The notes beneath the pieces are model-generated. The model was not told where the DNA came from. It saw only the letters and a list, made by a program, of their open reading frames with translations, and made no database searches. Both the position numbers and the translations under genes were made by a program. Below, one piece after another: positions 23,719 through 30,969 of a stretch of DNA of 32,382 bases. The DNA comes from JBFKUL01 sp041635755 (GTDB taxonomy: Bacteria > Pseudomonadota > Gammaproteobacteria > Burkholderiales > SG8-39): the NCBI GenBank assembly GCA_041635755.1, contig JBFKUL010000003.1, forward strand, positions 1-32,382, read 5' to 3'. How positions within the stretch are numbered: position 1 is the stretch's first letter; each line of letters begins with the position of its first letter.

Positions 23719-24051
23719 TCAGGCTTCGCTTCGGGGCGGCGTGGCGCGGCGCGAGATCGGAAAGACGAACAGGTTGCGCAGCATCCCGCCCAGCGTCACA
23801 ACGAACAGAAAAGCGGTGCCGCTTGCCATGATCGCGAGATAGGTGGCGAGACCCGGCTCGTCGACCTTCGCCTGCAAGGCATGGCCGTACAGGACGCTGC
23901 CCACGAGCCAGGCCGCAACGAGGGCCAGCGCCAGGATGCCCGCATTGCATGCCAGCAACCGCCGCGGGGGGACGCCGGTCGGATTGGCGTGGAAGAAACC
24001 CCAAATCACGATGCCCAGCAGAAACGCCAGAATCAGAAGCATGAAATGCAT
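23719..24051 (-). CDS. small membrane protein with three predicted helices, unknown function
   Basis: I do not recognise this 110-residue protein. It has three hydrophobic spans at about 4-17, 31-50 and 67-91, with a short positively charged loop (PPRRLL) after the first and an Arg-rich tail. This places it in the inner membrane. The start is the ATG with a strong ribosome site (GGAGGG, about five bases of spacing); another ATG three codons later is less well placed. No cysteine pair, haem ligand cluster or transporter motif is visible. An FNR/Anr-like box lies 64 bases upstream at the end of mpl, with a matching -10, suggesting expression under low oxygen. It precedes yqiA. Confidence 0.75.
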   Translation of the reverse strand: MHFMLLILAFLLGIVIWGFFHANPTGVPPRRLLACNAGILALALVAAWLVGSVLYGHALQAKVDEPGLATYLAIMASGTAFLFVVTLGGMLRNLFVFPISRRATPPRSEA

Positions 24052-24081
24052 GCCACCCTCCCCCGAAACCAAGTGCCGCGA

Positions 24082-24087
24082 AGGCTA
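24082..24087 (-). promoter_or_regulatory. putative -10 box of the small membrane protein
   Basis: TAGCCT on the minus strand matches TATAAT at its three best-conserved positions. It predicts a start near 24075 and a 24-base leader. Its distance from the FNR-like box centre (about -40.5) is close to the -41.5 used by class II FNR promoters. Confidence 0.35.
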
Positions 24088-24108
24088 CGCCGGCGTTCAT
24101 GCCCTGCC

Positions 24109-24122
24109 TTGATCTGGATCAG
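24109..24122 (-). promoter_or_regulatory. FNR/Anr-type operator
   Basis: TTGAT-CTGG-ATCAG matches the FNR/Anr consensus TTGAT-N4-ATCAA at nine of ten positions. It overlaps the mpl stop codon and lies upstream of the small membrane protein gene, in the only 67-base gap of this stretch. FNR-family proteins activate from such sites under low oxygen. Confidence 0.5.
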
Positions 24123-25477
24123 AGCCCGCCCGCGAGGCGCTCGAGCAGCTTGTCGTGCAGACCCCCGAAGCCGCCGTTCGACATGACCAGAACATGGTCC
24201 CCAGGCCGCGCCTGCGCGGCGATCGCAGAGACCAGCGCAGCGAGCTCACCGATGCAGTGGGCGCGCCCGCCGAGCGGCCGCAACAGGGTGCGTGCGTCCC
24301 AGCCGAGGTTGGCGTCGAACACGAAGATGAGATCCGCCTGCGCAAGGCTCTCGACGAGCGCTTCCTTCATGACGCCCTGGCGCATGGTGTTGGAGCGCGG
24401 CTCGAGCACTGCCAGAATGCGGGCCCCGCGCACGCTGCGCCGCAGCCCCTCGATGGTGCCCCGCACCGCCGTGGGATGGTGCGCGAAATCATCGTAGACG
24501 CTTACCCCTCGCGCGCGGCCGCGCAATTCCATACGCCGGCGCACGCCCGAAAAACTGGCGAGCGCCTCGATCGCCGCCGCGGGCGCGACCCCAGCATGAC
24601 GAGCGGCCGCGATCGCCGCGAGCGCGTTCATGCGGTTGTACTCCCCGAGCTGGGACCAGCGCACTCTGCCCAGCGGCTCGCCCTGCCACGCCACCGCGAA
24701 GCCCCCCTCGGCGTCCGGCGCTCCCGCTTCCCAGCCGCCCGCGACCCCGAGTTGCTCGACCGGGGTCCAGCAACCTTTCGCCAGGACCCGTGCAATGGAC
24801 GCCTCACGGCCGTTGGCAATGACCAGGCCGGACTTGGGCACGATCCGCACGAAATGGTGAAATTGACGCTCGATAGCGGCAAGATCGTCGAAGATATCTG
24901 CATGATCGAACTCTAAATTATTCAGGATTGCGGTTCGGGGACGGTAGTGGACGAACTTCGAGCGCTTGTCGAAAAACGCGGTGTCGTACTCGTCGGCCTC
25001 GATGACGAAGAGGTCGGAGACGCTGTGGCGCGCGGAAAGTGAGAAATCGAGCGGTACCCCACCGATCAGGAAACCCGGAGAGCGGCCCGCCCGCTCGAGG
25101 ATCCAGGCAAGCATCGACGCCGTTGTGGTTTTGCCGTGCGTGCCAGCCACGGCCAGCACGTGCCGACCGTGGAGCATGTGATCGGCGAGCCATTGTGGGC
25201 CGGATACGTAGCGCTCGCCCCGATCGAGAATCGCTTCCATCAGCGGATTGCCGCGGGTGACGACGTTGCCGATCACCCAGACATCCGGCGACAGGGCAAT
25301 CTGCTCGGCGCCGTAGCCCTGAACCAGCTCGATGCCCAGCGCTTCCAGCTGCGCGCTCATCGGTGGATAGACATTCGCGTCGCAGCCGGTGACGCGATGG
25401 CCCGCGGCCTGCGCGAGCGCTGCGATACCGCCCATGAATGTGCCGCAGATGCCGAGAATATGCAGGTGGACGGCCAT
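24119..25477 (-). CDS. mpl: UDP-N-acetylmuramate:L-alanyl-gamma-D-glutamyl-meso-diaminopimelate ligase
   Basis: Mpl re-attaches recycled murein tripeptide to UDP-MurNAc, saving three ligase steps. The 452-residue Mur-ligase has the N-terminal UDP-binding HILGICGTFMGGIAALA (5-21), the ATP loop GTHGKTTTASM (112-122), the ILNNLEFDHADIF segment and C-terminal YDDFAHHPTAVRGTIEGL with the EPRSNTM motif. The HILGICGT start and EPRSNTM separate it from MurC. It is the first gene of a minus-strand run and is divergent from the gene at 25607. A TACAAT box lies 23 bases upstream of the ATG. Confidence 0.96.
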   Translation of the reverse strand: MAVHLHILGICGTFMGGIAALAQAAGHRVTGCDANVYPPMSAQLEALGIELVQGYGAEQIALSPDVWVIGNVVTRGNPLMEAILDRGERYVSGPQWLADHMLHGRHVLAVAGTHGKTTTASMLAWILERAGRSPGFLIGGVPLDFSLSARHSVSDLFVIEADEYDTAFFDKRSKFVHYRPRTAILNNLEFDHADIFDDLAAIERQFHHFVRIVPKSGLVIANGREASIARVLAKGCWTPVEQLGVAGGWEAGAPDAEGGFAVAWQGEPLGRVRWSQLGEYNRMNALAAIAAARHAGVAPAAAIEALASFSGVRRRMELRGRARGVSVYDDFAHHPTAVRGTIEGLRRSVRGARILAVLEPRSNTMRQGVMKEALVESLAQADLIFVFDANLGWDARTLLRPLGGRAHCIGELAALVSAIAAQARPGDHVLVMSNGGFGGLHDKLLERLAGGL

Positions 25478-25499
25478 GGCGCGCGGCGAAAAGGCTCGG

Positions 25500-25505
25500 A
25501 TTGTA
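25500..25505 (-). promoter_or_regulatory. putative -10 box of mpl
   Basis: TACAAT on the minus strand would give a leader of about 16 bases ahead of the mpl ATG. The -35 region is unconvincing. Confidence 0.3.
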
Positions 25506-25541
25506 CGCGATGCGCGCGGCGCCCGAGTCCCGACCCTGCGC

Positions 25542-25573
25542 TATGATCTGCGTGTGCGGAGCCATGGCTCCGC
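25542..25573 (+). promoter_or_regulatory. putative promoter with 18-bp palindrome (operator or 5' hairpin)
   Basis: TATGAT (25542-25547) could be the -10 of the gene at 25607, with a start near 25554. Directly downstream, GCGGAGCCATGGCTCCGC (25556-25573) is a perfect 18-bp palindrome. Overlapping the start of transcription, it could be a repressor operator; in RNA it would fold into a 7-bp hairpin with a CATG loop at the 5' end. The -35 region is weak. The rest of the 129-base divergent gap holds only the mpl -10 candidate. Confidence 0.35.
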
Positions 25574-25606
25574 GCTTTCATCCAATGCTGCGATGAGGAC
25601 GCTGCG

Positions 25607-26242
25607 ATGACGCGCAACCGGTCGCGCCAGTACAGCGTGCGCGCGAGGATCGCCGCCGCCGCCGCCCGCATCATGGCCGAGGACGGGATCGACGATTTCG
25701 CCCTCGCCAAGAGAAAGGCGGCGCGCCAGCTCGGCGCCGAAGACACGCAGTCGCTGCCCGCAAATGACGAGGTGGAGGCCGAGCTGCGTGCCTACCACGC
25801 GCTGTACCAGGCCGAAGAGCACCCGGGCCGCATCGTCGAGCTGCGACGCGTCGCGCTCGATGCCATGCGTTCGCTCGAGCGCTTCAACCCCTACCTGACC
25901 GGCCCGGTGCTCAAGGGCATCGCTGGACGCTATGCGGAGATCGATCTTCAGCTTTTTCCCGACAACGCCAAGGAGGTGGAGCTGTTCCTGCTCGATCGCA
26001 GCATCCCCTACTCGGCGAGCGAGGTGCGACGCTACTCGGGAGATCGCGTGCGTACGGTGAGTGTGCTTTCACTTACCTGGCAAGGAGCGAGTCTCAAGCT
26101 GTCGGTGTTCGACCCACGCGATGAGCGTCTAACGCTGAAGACCTCGCAGAGCGGTCGGGTCATGGACCGGGCCGGAATCTCGGAGGTCGGCGCCCTACTC
26201 GACGAAGGAGGTGGACCCGGCCATGGCGCTCGGTCGGCGTGA
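25607..26242 (+). CDS. uncharacterised protein with nucleotidyltransferase-like motif
   Basis: I recognise this 211-residue protein only as a conserved type seen near mpl and accBC in betaproteobacteria. Residues 10-43 form a basic helical region. The central segment GPVLKGIAGRYAEIDLQLF (99-117) resembles the nucleotidyltransferase pattern G-S-x-ARG-x-SDIDL-x-V, with Glu111 in place of the first Asp and Asp113 kept. Residues 120-170 alternate strands and helices (AKEVELFLLDRSIPY, VSVLSLTWQGASLKLSVFD). No signal or membrane segment is seen. The ATG has GAGGA seven bases upstream. The last 20 bases overlap the thioredoxin gene and supply its ribosome site. A nucleotide-transfer function is inference only; the altered acidic pair may mean it is inactive. 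Confidence 0.75.
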   Translation: MTRNRSRQYSVRARIAAAAARIMAEDGIDDFALAKRKAARQLGAEDTQSLPANDEVEAELRAYHALYQAEEHPGRIVELRRVALDAMRSLERFNPYLTGPVLKGIAGRYAEIDLQLFPDNAKEVELFLLDRSIPYSASEVRRYSGDRVRTVSVLSLTWQGASLKLSVFDPRDERLTLKTSQSGRVMDRAGISEVGALLDEGGGPGHGARSA

Positions 26243-26750
26243 GTGGCTGATCCTCGGCAGCGTCGGTGTCGCTGCGGCCACGGCGGGTGCGCTGGTGGGT
26301 CCGATGTTGGTGCAGTCGCGCAGCGGCGCCGCCGACCTCCTGGCGGCGAGCTTCCCCGACCTGGCGGGTCGCCCACGCAAGCTGCTCGACTGGCAAGGCA
26401 AGGTCTTGGTGTGCAATTTTTGGGCGACTTGGTGTGCGCCCTGTCGCGAAGAGATCCCCCTGTTTGCCTCAGCGCGCGAGAGATTTTCTGCAAACGGCGT
26501 CGAAATTGTCGGTATCGGCATAGATAATGCGGCCAAAATCTCAGAATTTGTAAAGTTGCTTAACATCGTCTATCCGATCCTGGTAGCCGGAGCCGAGGCC
26601 CTCGACCTGATGCGCAAGCTGGGAAATACTGCGGGCGGCCTGCCCTTCACCGTATTCCTGGACCGTCAGGGTCGGCTTGCGCACCGCAAGCTTGGGCCGA
26701 TCAATGCCGCAGAGATCGAGGAGCAGCTTCTCAGGTTGCTGCAGTCGTAG
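26223..26750 (+). CDS. TlpA/ResA-type membrane-anchored thioredoxin
   Basis: This 175-residue thiol-disulphide oxidoreductase has an N-terminal hydrophobic segment (8-30). It is preceded by GRREWL, which resembles a twin-arginine signal, so export by Tat is possible. The thioredoxin domain follows, with the redox motif Trp70-Cys71-Ala-Pro-Cys74 in NFWATWCAPCREEIP and the cis-Pro segment GGLPFTVFLDRQG. It probably works in the periplasm, reducing disulphides for example in cytochrome c maturation. The ATG is chosen because a perfect AAGGAGGT lies 10 bases upstream, inside the end of the previous gene. The DNA at about 26406-26570 is visibly richer in A+T than its neighbours. Confidence 0.92.
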   Translation: MALGRREWLILGSVGVAAATAGALVGPMLVQSRSGAADLLAASFPDLAGRPRKLLDWQGKVLVCNFWATWCAPCREEIPLFASARERFSANGVEIVGIGIDNAAKISEFVKLLNIVYPILVAGAEALDLMRKLGNTAGGLPFTVFLDRQGRLAHRKLGPINAAEIEEQLLRLLQS

Positions 26751-26822
26751 GGCCCTGGCAGAGCGCAGCGGTGCGGCTACGGCAGCGAAGTTGCGCTAAG
26801 ATGCTGCCTTCTGCAGCAAAAA

Positions 26823-27299
26823 ATGAAAAAGTCGCCAAAATCGCGAAAGCGCTCGGTGCTGGTCATTCATGGCCCGAACCTGAATCTGCTCGGCAAGCGA
26901 GAGCCGGGCGTTTACGGCCGTGACACGCTTTCGGCGATCAACCGGCGGCTTGCGGCTGCGGCAGGCGCTGCGGGCGTCGCGCTTGAGTGCTTTCAAAGCA
27001 ATATCGAGGGCGCTCTGGTGGAGCGCGTACAGCAGGCGGGCCGGGAGGAGGTGGATTTCATCATCATCAATCCCGCCGGCTATACCCACACCAGCGTGGC
27101 ACTGCGCGATGCGCTTGCTGCAGTGGCGATTCCGTTCATCGAAGTTCATCTGTCCAATGTGCACGCGCGCGAGCCGTTTCGCCATCACTCCTATTTTTCC
27201 GACCTTGCGGTCGGCACCATTTGCGGACTCGGCGGCCGGGGCTACGAGCTGGCGCTCGACTTTGCGTCCGGGGAAAAGCTAGGGGGCACGGGGCGCTGA
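26823..27299 (+). CDS. aroQ: 3-dehydroquinate dehydratase, type II
   Basis: AroQ dehydrates 3-dehydroquinate to 3-dehydroshikimate. The 158-residue protein has the type II landmarks HGPNLNLLGKREPGVYG (16-32, catalytic Tyr31), QSNIEGALV (58-66), INPAGYTHTS (82-91) and EVHLSNVHAREPFRHHS (107-123). A ten-residue basic extension precedes the core. No good ribosome site is seen before the ATG, which follows an A-rich run and a small TGCTG/CAGCA hairpin. It lies 72 bases after the thioredoxin gene and 54 before accB. Confidence 0.97.
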   Translation: MKKSPKSRKRSVLVIHGPNLNLLGKREPGVYGRDTLSAINRRLAAAAGAAGVALECFQSNIEGALVERVQQAGREEVDFIIINPAGYTHTSVALRDALAAVAIPFIEVHLSNVHAREPFRHHSYFSDLAVGTICGLGGRGYELALDFASGEKLGGTGR

Positions 27300-27353
27300 C
27301 CCCGGCTCGCGACGGGGTGCCGGCGAGGGCTGGCGCCTGGAACAGGGGGGTTC

Positions 27354-27818
27354 ATGGATCTGCGCAAGCTGAAGAAGCTGATCGACCTGGTGGAGGACTC
27401 GGGCATCTCGGAGCTCGAGATCACCGAGGGCGAGGAGAAGGTCAAGATCGTCAAGGGCGGATCCGTAACCACGACGCAAGTCGCCGCGCCCGCACCCGTG
27501 GCCCAGGCAGCAGCAGCGGCGCGCCCGCCGGCGGCCGCAGGCCCGGAGGCGCCGACCGAGGGCGAGCCGCCTTCGGCGCCCGAAGGACACGCCATGAAGT
27601 CGCCGATGGTGGGCACCTTCTACCGCTCGGCGTCGCCCGACTCCAAGCCGTTTGTCGAGGTCGGCCAGACAGTCAAGGAGGGCCAGACCGTCTGCATCAT
27701 CGAGGCCATGAAGCTGATGAACGAGATCGAGTGTGACAAGGCCGGGGTGGTGAAGGCCGTGCTGGTCGAGAACGGCCAGCCGGTGGAGTACGGGCAGCCG
27801 CTGTTCCTGATCGACTAG
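27354..27818 (+). CDS. accB: biotin carboxyl carrier protein of acetyl-CoA carboxylase
   Basis: AccB carries biotin between the carboxylase and transferase sites in the first step of fatty-acid synthesis. The 154-residue protein has the N-terminal LRKLKKLIDLVEDSGISELEI helix region, an Ala/Pro-rich flexible linker (about 43-78) and the C-terminal biotinyl domain with the modified lysine Lys120 in EAMKLMNE. The thumb segment SPMVGTFYRSASPDSKPF identifies the acetyl-CoA carboxylase type. A ribosome site (AGGGGGG) precedes the ATG. Its TAG abuts the accC ATG without a gap. Confidence 0.97.
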   Translation: MDLRKLKKLIDLVEDSGISELEITEGEEKVKIVKGGSVTTTQVAAPAPVAQAAAAARPPAAAGPEAPTEGEPPSAPEGHAMKSPMVGTFYRSASPDSKPFVEVGQTVKEGQTVCIIEAMKLMNEIECDKAGVVKAVLVENGQPVEYGQPLFLID

Positions 27819-29174
27819 ATGTTCGAGAAGATCCTCATCGCCAACCGGGGCGAGATCGCACTTCGCATTCAGCGCGCGTGCCGCGAGATGGGCATTCGCA
27901 CGGTGGTCGTGTACTCCGAGGCCGACACCGAGGCCAAGTACGTCAAGCTCGCCGACGAGGCCGTGTGCATCGGCCCGCCGCCGGCCTCGCAGAGCTACCT
28001 GAATATCCCTGCAATCATCAGCGCTGCCGAGGTCACCGACGCCGAGGCGATCCACCCGGGCTACGGCTTCCTGTCGGAGAACGCCGATTTCGCGGACAAG
28101 GTCGAGCGCTCGGGGTTCGTGTTCATCGGCCCGCGGCCGGAAAACATCCGTTTGATGGGCGACAAGGTGAGCGCGAAGAACGCCATGAACAAGGCGGGCG
28201 TGCCCTGCGTGCCGGGCTCCGAAGGAACGCTTCCCGAGGACCCCAAGGAAATCGTGCGCATCGCGCGCAAGGTCGGCTACCCCGTCATCATCAAGGCCGC
28301 GGGTGGTGGCGGCGGGCGCGGCATGCGCGTGGTGCACACCGAGGCGGCGCTGCTGAACGCGGTCAACATGACGCGCAGCGAGGCGGCCGCGGCGTTCAGC
28401 AATCCGATGGTATACATGGAGAAGTACCTGGAGAACCCGCGCCACATCGAGATTCAGGTGCTGGCCGATACCCACAAGAACGCCGTACACCTCGGCGAGC
28501 GCGACTGCTCGCTGCAGCGCCGCCACCAGAAGGTGATCGAAGAAGCGCCGGCGCCGGACCTGTCCGTCAAGCTGCGCGACAAGATCGGTGAGCGCTGCGT
28601 CGAGGCGTGCAGAAAGATCGGCTATCGCGGCGCGGGGACGTTCGAATTTCTGTACGAGAAGGACGAGTTCTTCTTCATCGAGATGAACACGCGGGTGCAG
28701 GTCGAGCATCCGGTGACCGAGCTCATCACCGGCATCGACATCGTGCAGCAGCAGATACACATCGCCGCCGGCGAGAAGCTGCCTTTCCGGCAAAGGGACA
28801 TTCCATTCCGCGGCCATGCCATCGAGTGCCGCATCAACGCCGAGGACCCTTACAAATTCACCCCATCGCCGGGGCGCATCAGCTCCTACCATGCGCCGGG
28901 CGGGCCCGGCATTCGAGTCGACTCGCACGTCTATCAAGGCTACACCGTGCCACCGAACTACGATTCGATGGTCGGCAAGGTGATTGCATTCGGTGCGACG
29001 CGCGAGCAGGCGATTCGGCGCATGCGCGTGGCGCTCTCGGAGATGGTGGTCGAGGGCGTCAAGACCAATATTCCGCTGCACCAGGATCTGCTGCACGACA
29101 CTCGTTTTTTGCGCGGTGGCGTTTCGATCCACTACCTCGAGCAGAAGTTGGCGCAGGAGCAGAAGAAGAAGTAG
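27819..29174 (+). CDS. accC: biotin carboxylase subunit of acetyl-CoA carboxylase
   Basis: AccC carboxylates biotin on AccB using ATP and bicarbonate. The 451-residue ATP-grasp protein keeps the catalytic and binding residues at the same numbers as the E. coli enzyme: Lys116, Lys159 in the loop KAAGGGGGRGMR, Glu276, Glu288, Arg292 and Glu296 in EMNTRVQVEHP. The biotin-carboxylase C domain completes it. The ATG directly follows the accB stop. The basic tail (EQKKK) is slightly longer than usual. accA and accD are not in the window. Confidence 0.98.
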   Translation: MFEKILIANRGEIALRIQRACREMGIRTVVVYSEADTEAKYVKLADEAVCIGPPPASQSYLNIPAIISAAEVTDAEAIHPGYGFLSENADFADKVERSGFVFIGPRPENIRLMGDKVSAKNAMNKAGVPCVPGSEGTLPEDPKEIVRIARKVGYPVIIKAAGGGGGRGMRVVHTEAALLNAVNMTRSEAAAAFSNPMVYMEKYLENPRHIEIQVLADTHKNAVHLGERDCSLQRRHQKVIEEAPAPDLSVKLRDKIGERCVEACRKIGYRGAGTFEFLYEKDEFFFIEMNTRVQVEHPVTELITGIDIVQQQIHIAAGEKLPFRQRDIPFRGHAIECRINAEDPYKFTPSPGRISSYHAPGGPGIRVDSHVYQGYTVPPNYDSMVGKVIAFGATREQAIRRMRVALSEMVVEGVKTNIPLHQDLLHDTRFLRGGVSIHYLEQKLAQEQKKK

Positions 29175-29176
29175 GC

Positions 29177-30067
29177 ATGCCCTGGCTCGCGCTCACCGTA
29201 GAGCTCGAGGAAGCCGCGTCCGAGGCCTTCTCCGACGCGCTGATCGAAGCGGGCGCGGCGTCCGTAGCGCTCGAAGACGCGGAAGCCGGCAGTGCTGCGG
29301 AGACGCCGCGCTTCGCGGAACCGTCGTCAGACTCGCCGAACGCGTGGCGACGCAACCGAATCTCCGCCCTCATCGAGACCGATGCCGATCCAACTGCCAT
29401 TCTCGGTGCCGCCGCGCGCGCCTCTGGACTGGACGAGGTGCCCGCCTATCGCATCGCGCGGGTCGAAGACGAGGATTGGGTGCGCGCCACGCAGGCGCAC
29501 TTTGAGCCCATGACGATCGGCGAGCGGCTGTGGGTCGGACCGAGCTGGCACGAGCCGCCTGGCGCGCAATTCGCGGTGGTGCGGCTTGATCCCGGGCTCG
29601 CCTTCGGCACCGGTAGCCATGCCACGACACGCCTCGCACTCGGGTTCGTAGAACGAACGCTCGCCGGCGGCGAGCGCGTGCTGGACTACGGGTGCGGCTC
29701 CGGTATATTGGGGATCGCCGCCGCCAAGCTCGGCGCGGCAAGCGTCGACGCAGTGGACCTGGATCGTCAGGCGCTCGAGGCCGCGGCCGCCAACGCCAGA
29801 GCAAACGGCGTTGCGCTGCGGATCGTCTCTCCGGACGCGCTCCCCGGGGGCGACTATGACGTGGTGGTAGCCAATATTCTCGCCAAGCCGCTCATGATTC
29901 TCGCGCCGTTGCTCGCCAGTCGAACGCGCCGCGGCGGGCACCTCGCGCTGTCGGGCATCCTTGAGACGCAGGCCGCGGAAGTCGTCGCCGCCTACCGCGG
30001 CCGCTTCGATATAGCAGTAGCGCGCACGGAAGAGGGTTGGGCCTTGCTTGAGGGAACGCGACGGTGA
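29177..30067 (+). CDS. prmA: ribosomal protein L11 methyltransferase
   Basis: PrmA trimethylates ribosomal protein L11 with S-adenosylmethionine. The 296-residue protein has the N-terminal substrate-recognition domain (MPWLALTVELEEAASEAFSDAL) and a Rossmann methyltransferase domain. Landmarks are FGTGSHATTRL (143-153), DYGCGSGILGIAAAKLGA (170-187) and NILAKPL (233-239). The start is the ATG two bases after the accC stop. Its stop overlaps the GTG of the next gene (GTGA). accB-accC-prmA is a common order in betaproteobacteria. Confidence 0.97.
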   Translation: MPWLALTVELEEAASEAFSDALIEAGAASVALEDAEAGSAAETPRFAEPSSDSPNAWRRNRISALIETDADPTAILGAAARASGLDEVPAYRIARVEDEDWVRATQAHFEPMTIGERLWVGPSWHEPPGAQFAVVRLDPGLAFGTGSHATTRLALGFVERTLAGGERVLDYGCGSGILGIAAAKLGAASVDAVDLDRQALEAAAANARANGVALRIVSPDALPGGDYDVVVANILAKPLMILAPLLASRTRRGGHLALSGILETQAAEVVAAYRGRFDIAVARTEEGWALLEGTRR

Positions 30068-30954
30068 CGTTGGCTACGCGCTGCCCGACCTGCGGCACCG
30101 CGTTTCGCGTCCTTCCGGCGCAGCTTTCGGTGCGCGGCGGACGCGTGCGCTGCGGCAAATGCGGCACCGTGTTCGACGGCGTGGCCGGACTTCTGGCCGA
30201 AGGCGCTGCCGGCTCTGGCCTGCCCGAACCCTCGCCCCAGCTCGGGCTGTTCGATCCGTCGCGCCGCGCGGCCGCGACAGGCGAACCGGCTGCGCCCCCG
30301 CGCCGCATTGCGCCGGTGCCCGTGGCCCAGGCGAGTGCGCCGAAAGCAGCACCGATCAAGCCACCACCCGTACCGCGCCCAACGCCGGCGCCCGCGCGCC
30401 CCCGCGCGCTGCCCCTGGACGAAGACGAGCTGCAGGCGGATTTTCTCGTCGACGAGGCGCCGCGACCCCGCTATACGATGCTTTGGGGCTTTCTCGCGCT
30501 GCTTGCGCTGATTGCGCTGCTCGGACAGGCCGCCCATCACTACCGCACGGAAATCGCGGCGCAGCTTCCTGCGACGCGCTCGGCGTTCGCGGCCGTCTGC
30601 GAGCTGCTCGGCTGTGAGCTGCGGTTGCCCCACCGGCCGGAGTTGATGAGCATCGAGTCATCCGACTTGCAGGCCGATCCGAAGCGCGAGAATGTGATCG
30701 TGCTGAGCGCCGTCATTCGAAACCGCGCGCGCTTCGCGCAGGAGCACCCGGCGCTCGAGCTGACGCTGACCGACGGCGCAGATCGCGCTTTGGTACGGCG
30801 CGTGCTGCTGCCGAAAGATTATCTCGACCCACGTCGCGCCGCCGAGCTGCGCGAGCAAGGCATCGCGCCTGGCGCCGAAGCGCTGTTGCGGGTCACGCTG
30901 GACGCCAGTCGCGTGCGTGCCACCGGGTACCGCCTCTACCTGTTCTACCCTTGA
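30064..30954 (+). CDS. MJ0042-type zinc-ribbon, DUF3426 membrane protein
   Basis: This 296-residue protein starts with a zinc ribbon, Cys7-x2-Cys10 and Cys30-x2-Cys33 (RCPTCGTAFRV, RCGKCGTVFDG). A Pro/Ala-rich linker (about 73-118) is followed by one transmembrane helix (about 138-155) and a periplasmic DUF3426 domain of strands (about 190-296). The family is common after prmA in betaproteobacteria and has no established function. The topology suggests a cytoplasmic metal- or nucleic-acid-binding head joined to a periplasmic sensor-like domain. The start is GTG, overlapping the prmA stop. Confidence 0.88.
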   Translation: MTLATRCPTCGTAFRVLPAQLSVRGGRVRCGKCGTVFDGVAGLLAEGAAGSGLPEPSPQLGLFDPSRRAAATGEPAAPPRRIAPVPVAQASAPKAAPIKPPPVPRPTPAPARPRALPLDEDELQADFLVDEAPRPRYTMLWGFLALLALIALLGQAAHHYRTEIAAQLPATRSAFAAVCELLGCELRLPHRPELMSIESSDLQADPKRENVIVLSAVIRNRARFAQEHPALELTLTDGADRALVRRVLLPKDYLDPRRAAELREQGIAPGAEALLRVTLDASRVRATGYRLYLFYP

Positions 30955-30969
30955 GCATTGGAACCGAAC

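Noticed and set aside
26802..26822. Terminator-like hairpin before aroQ
   Set aside because: The TGCTG/CAGCA stem is weak and is followed by A rather than T on the plus strand; it overlaps the start region instead.
27300..27317. Terminator between aroQ and accB
   Set aside because: CCCCG/CGGGG makes only a 5-bp stem with an 8-base loop and is followed by no T-run; read-through into accB is more likely.
27279..29132. Long open frame (617 codons) on the minus strand opposite accB-accC
   Set aside because: Same cause: a shadow of well-conserved AccB and AccC, with Arg/His/Leu-rich composition.
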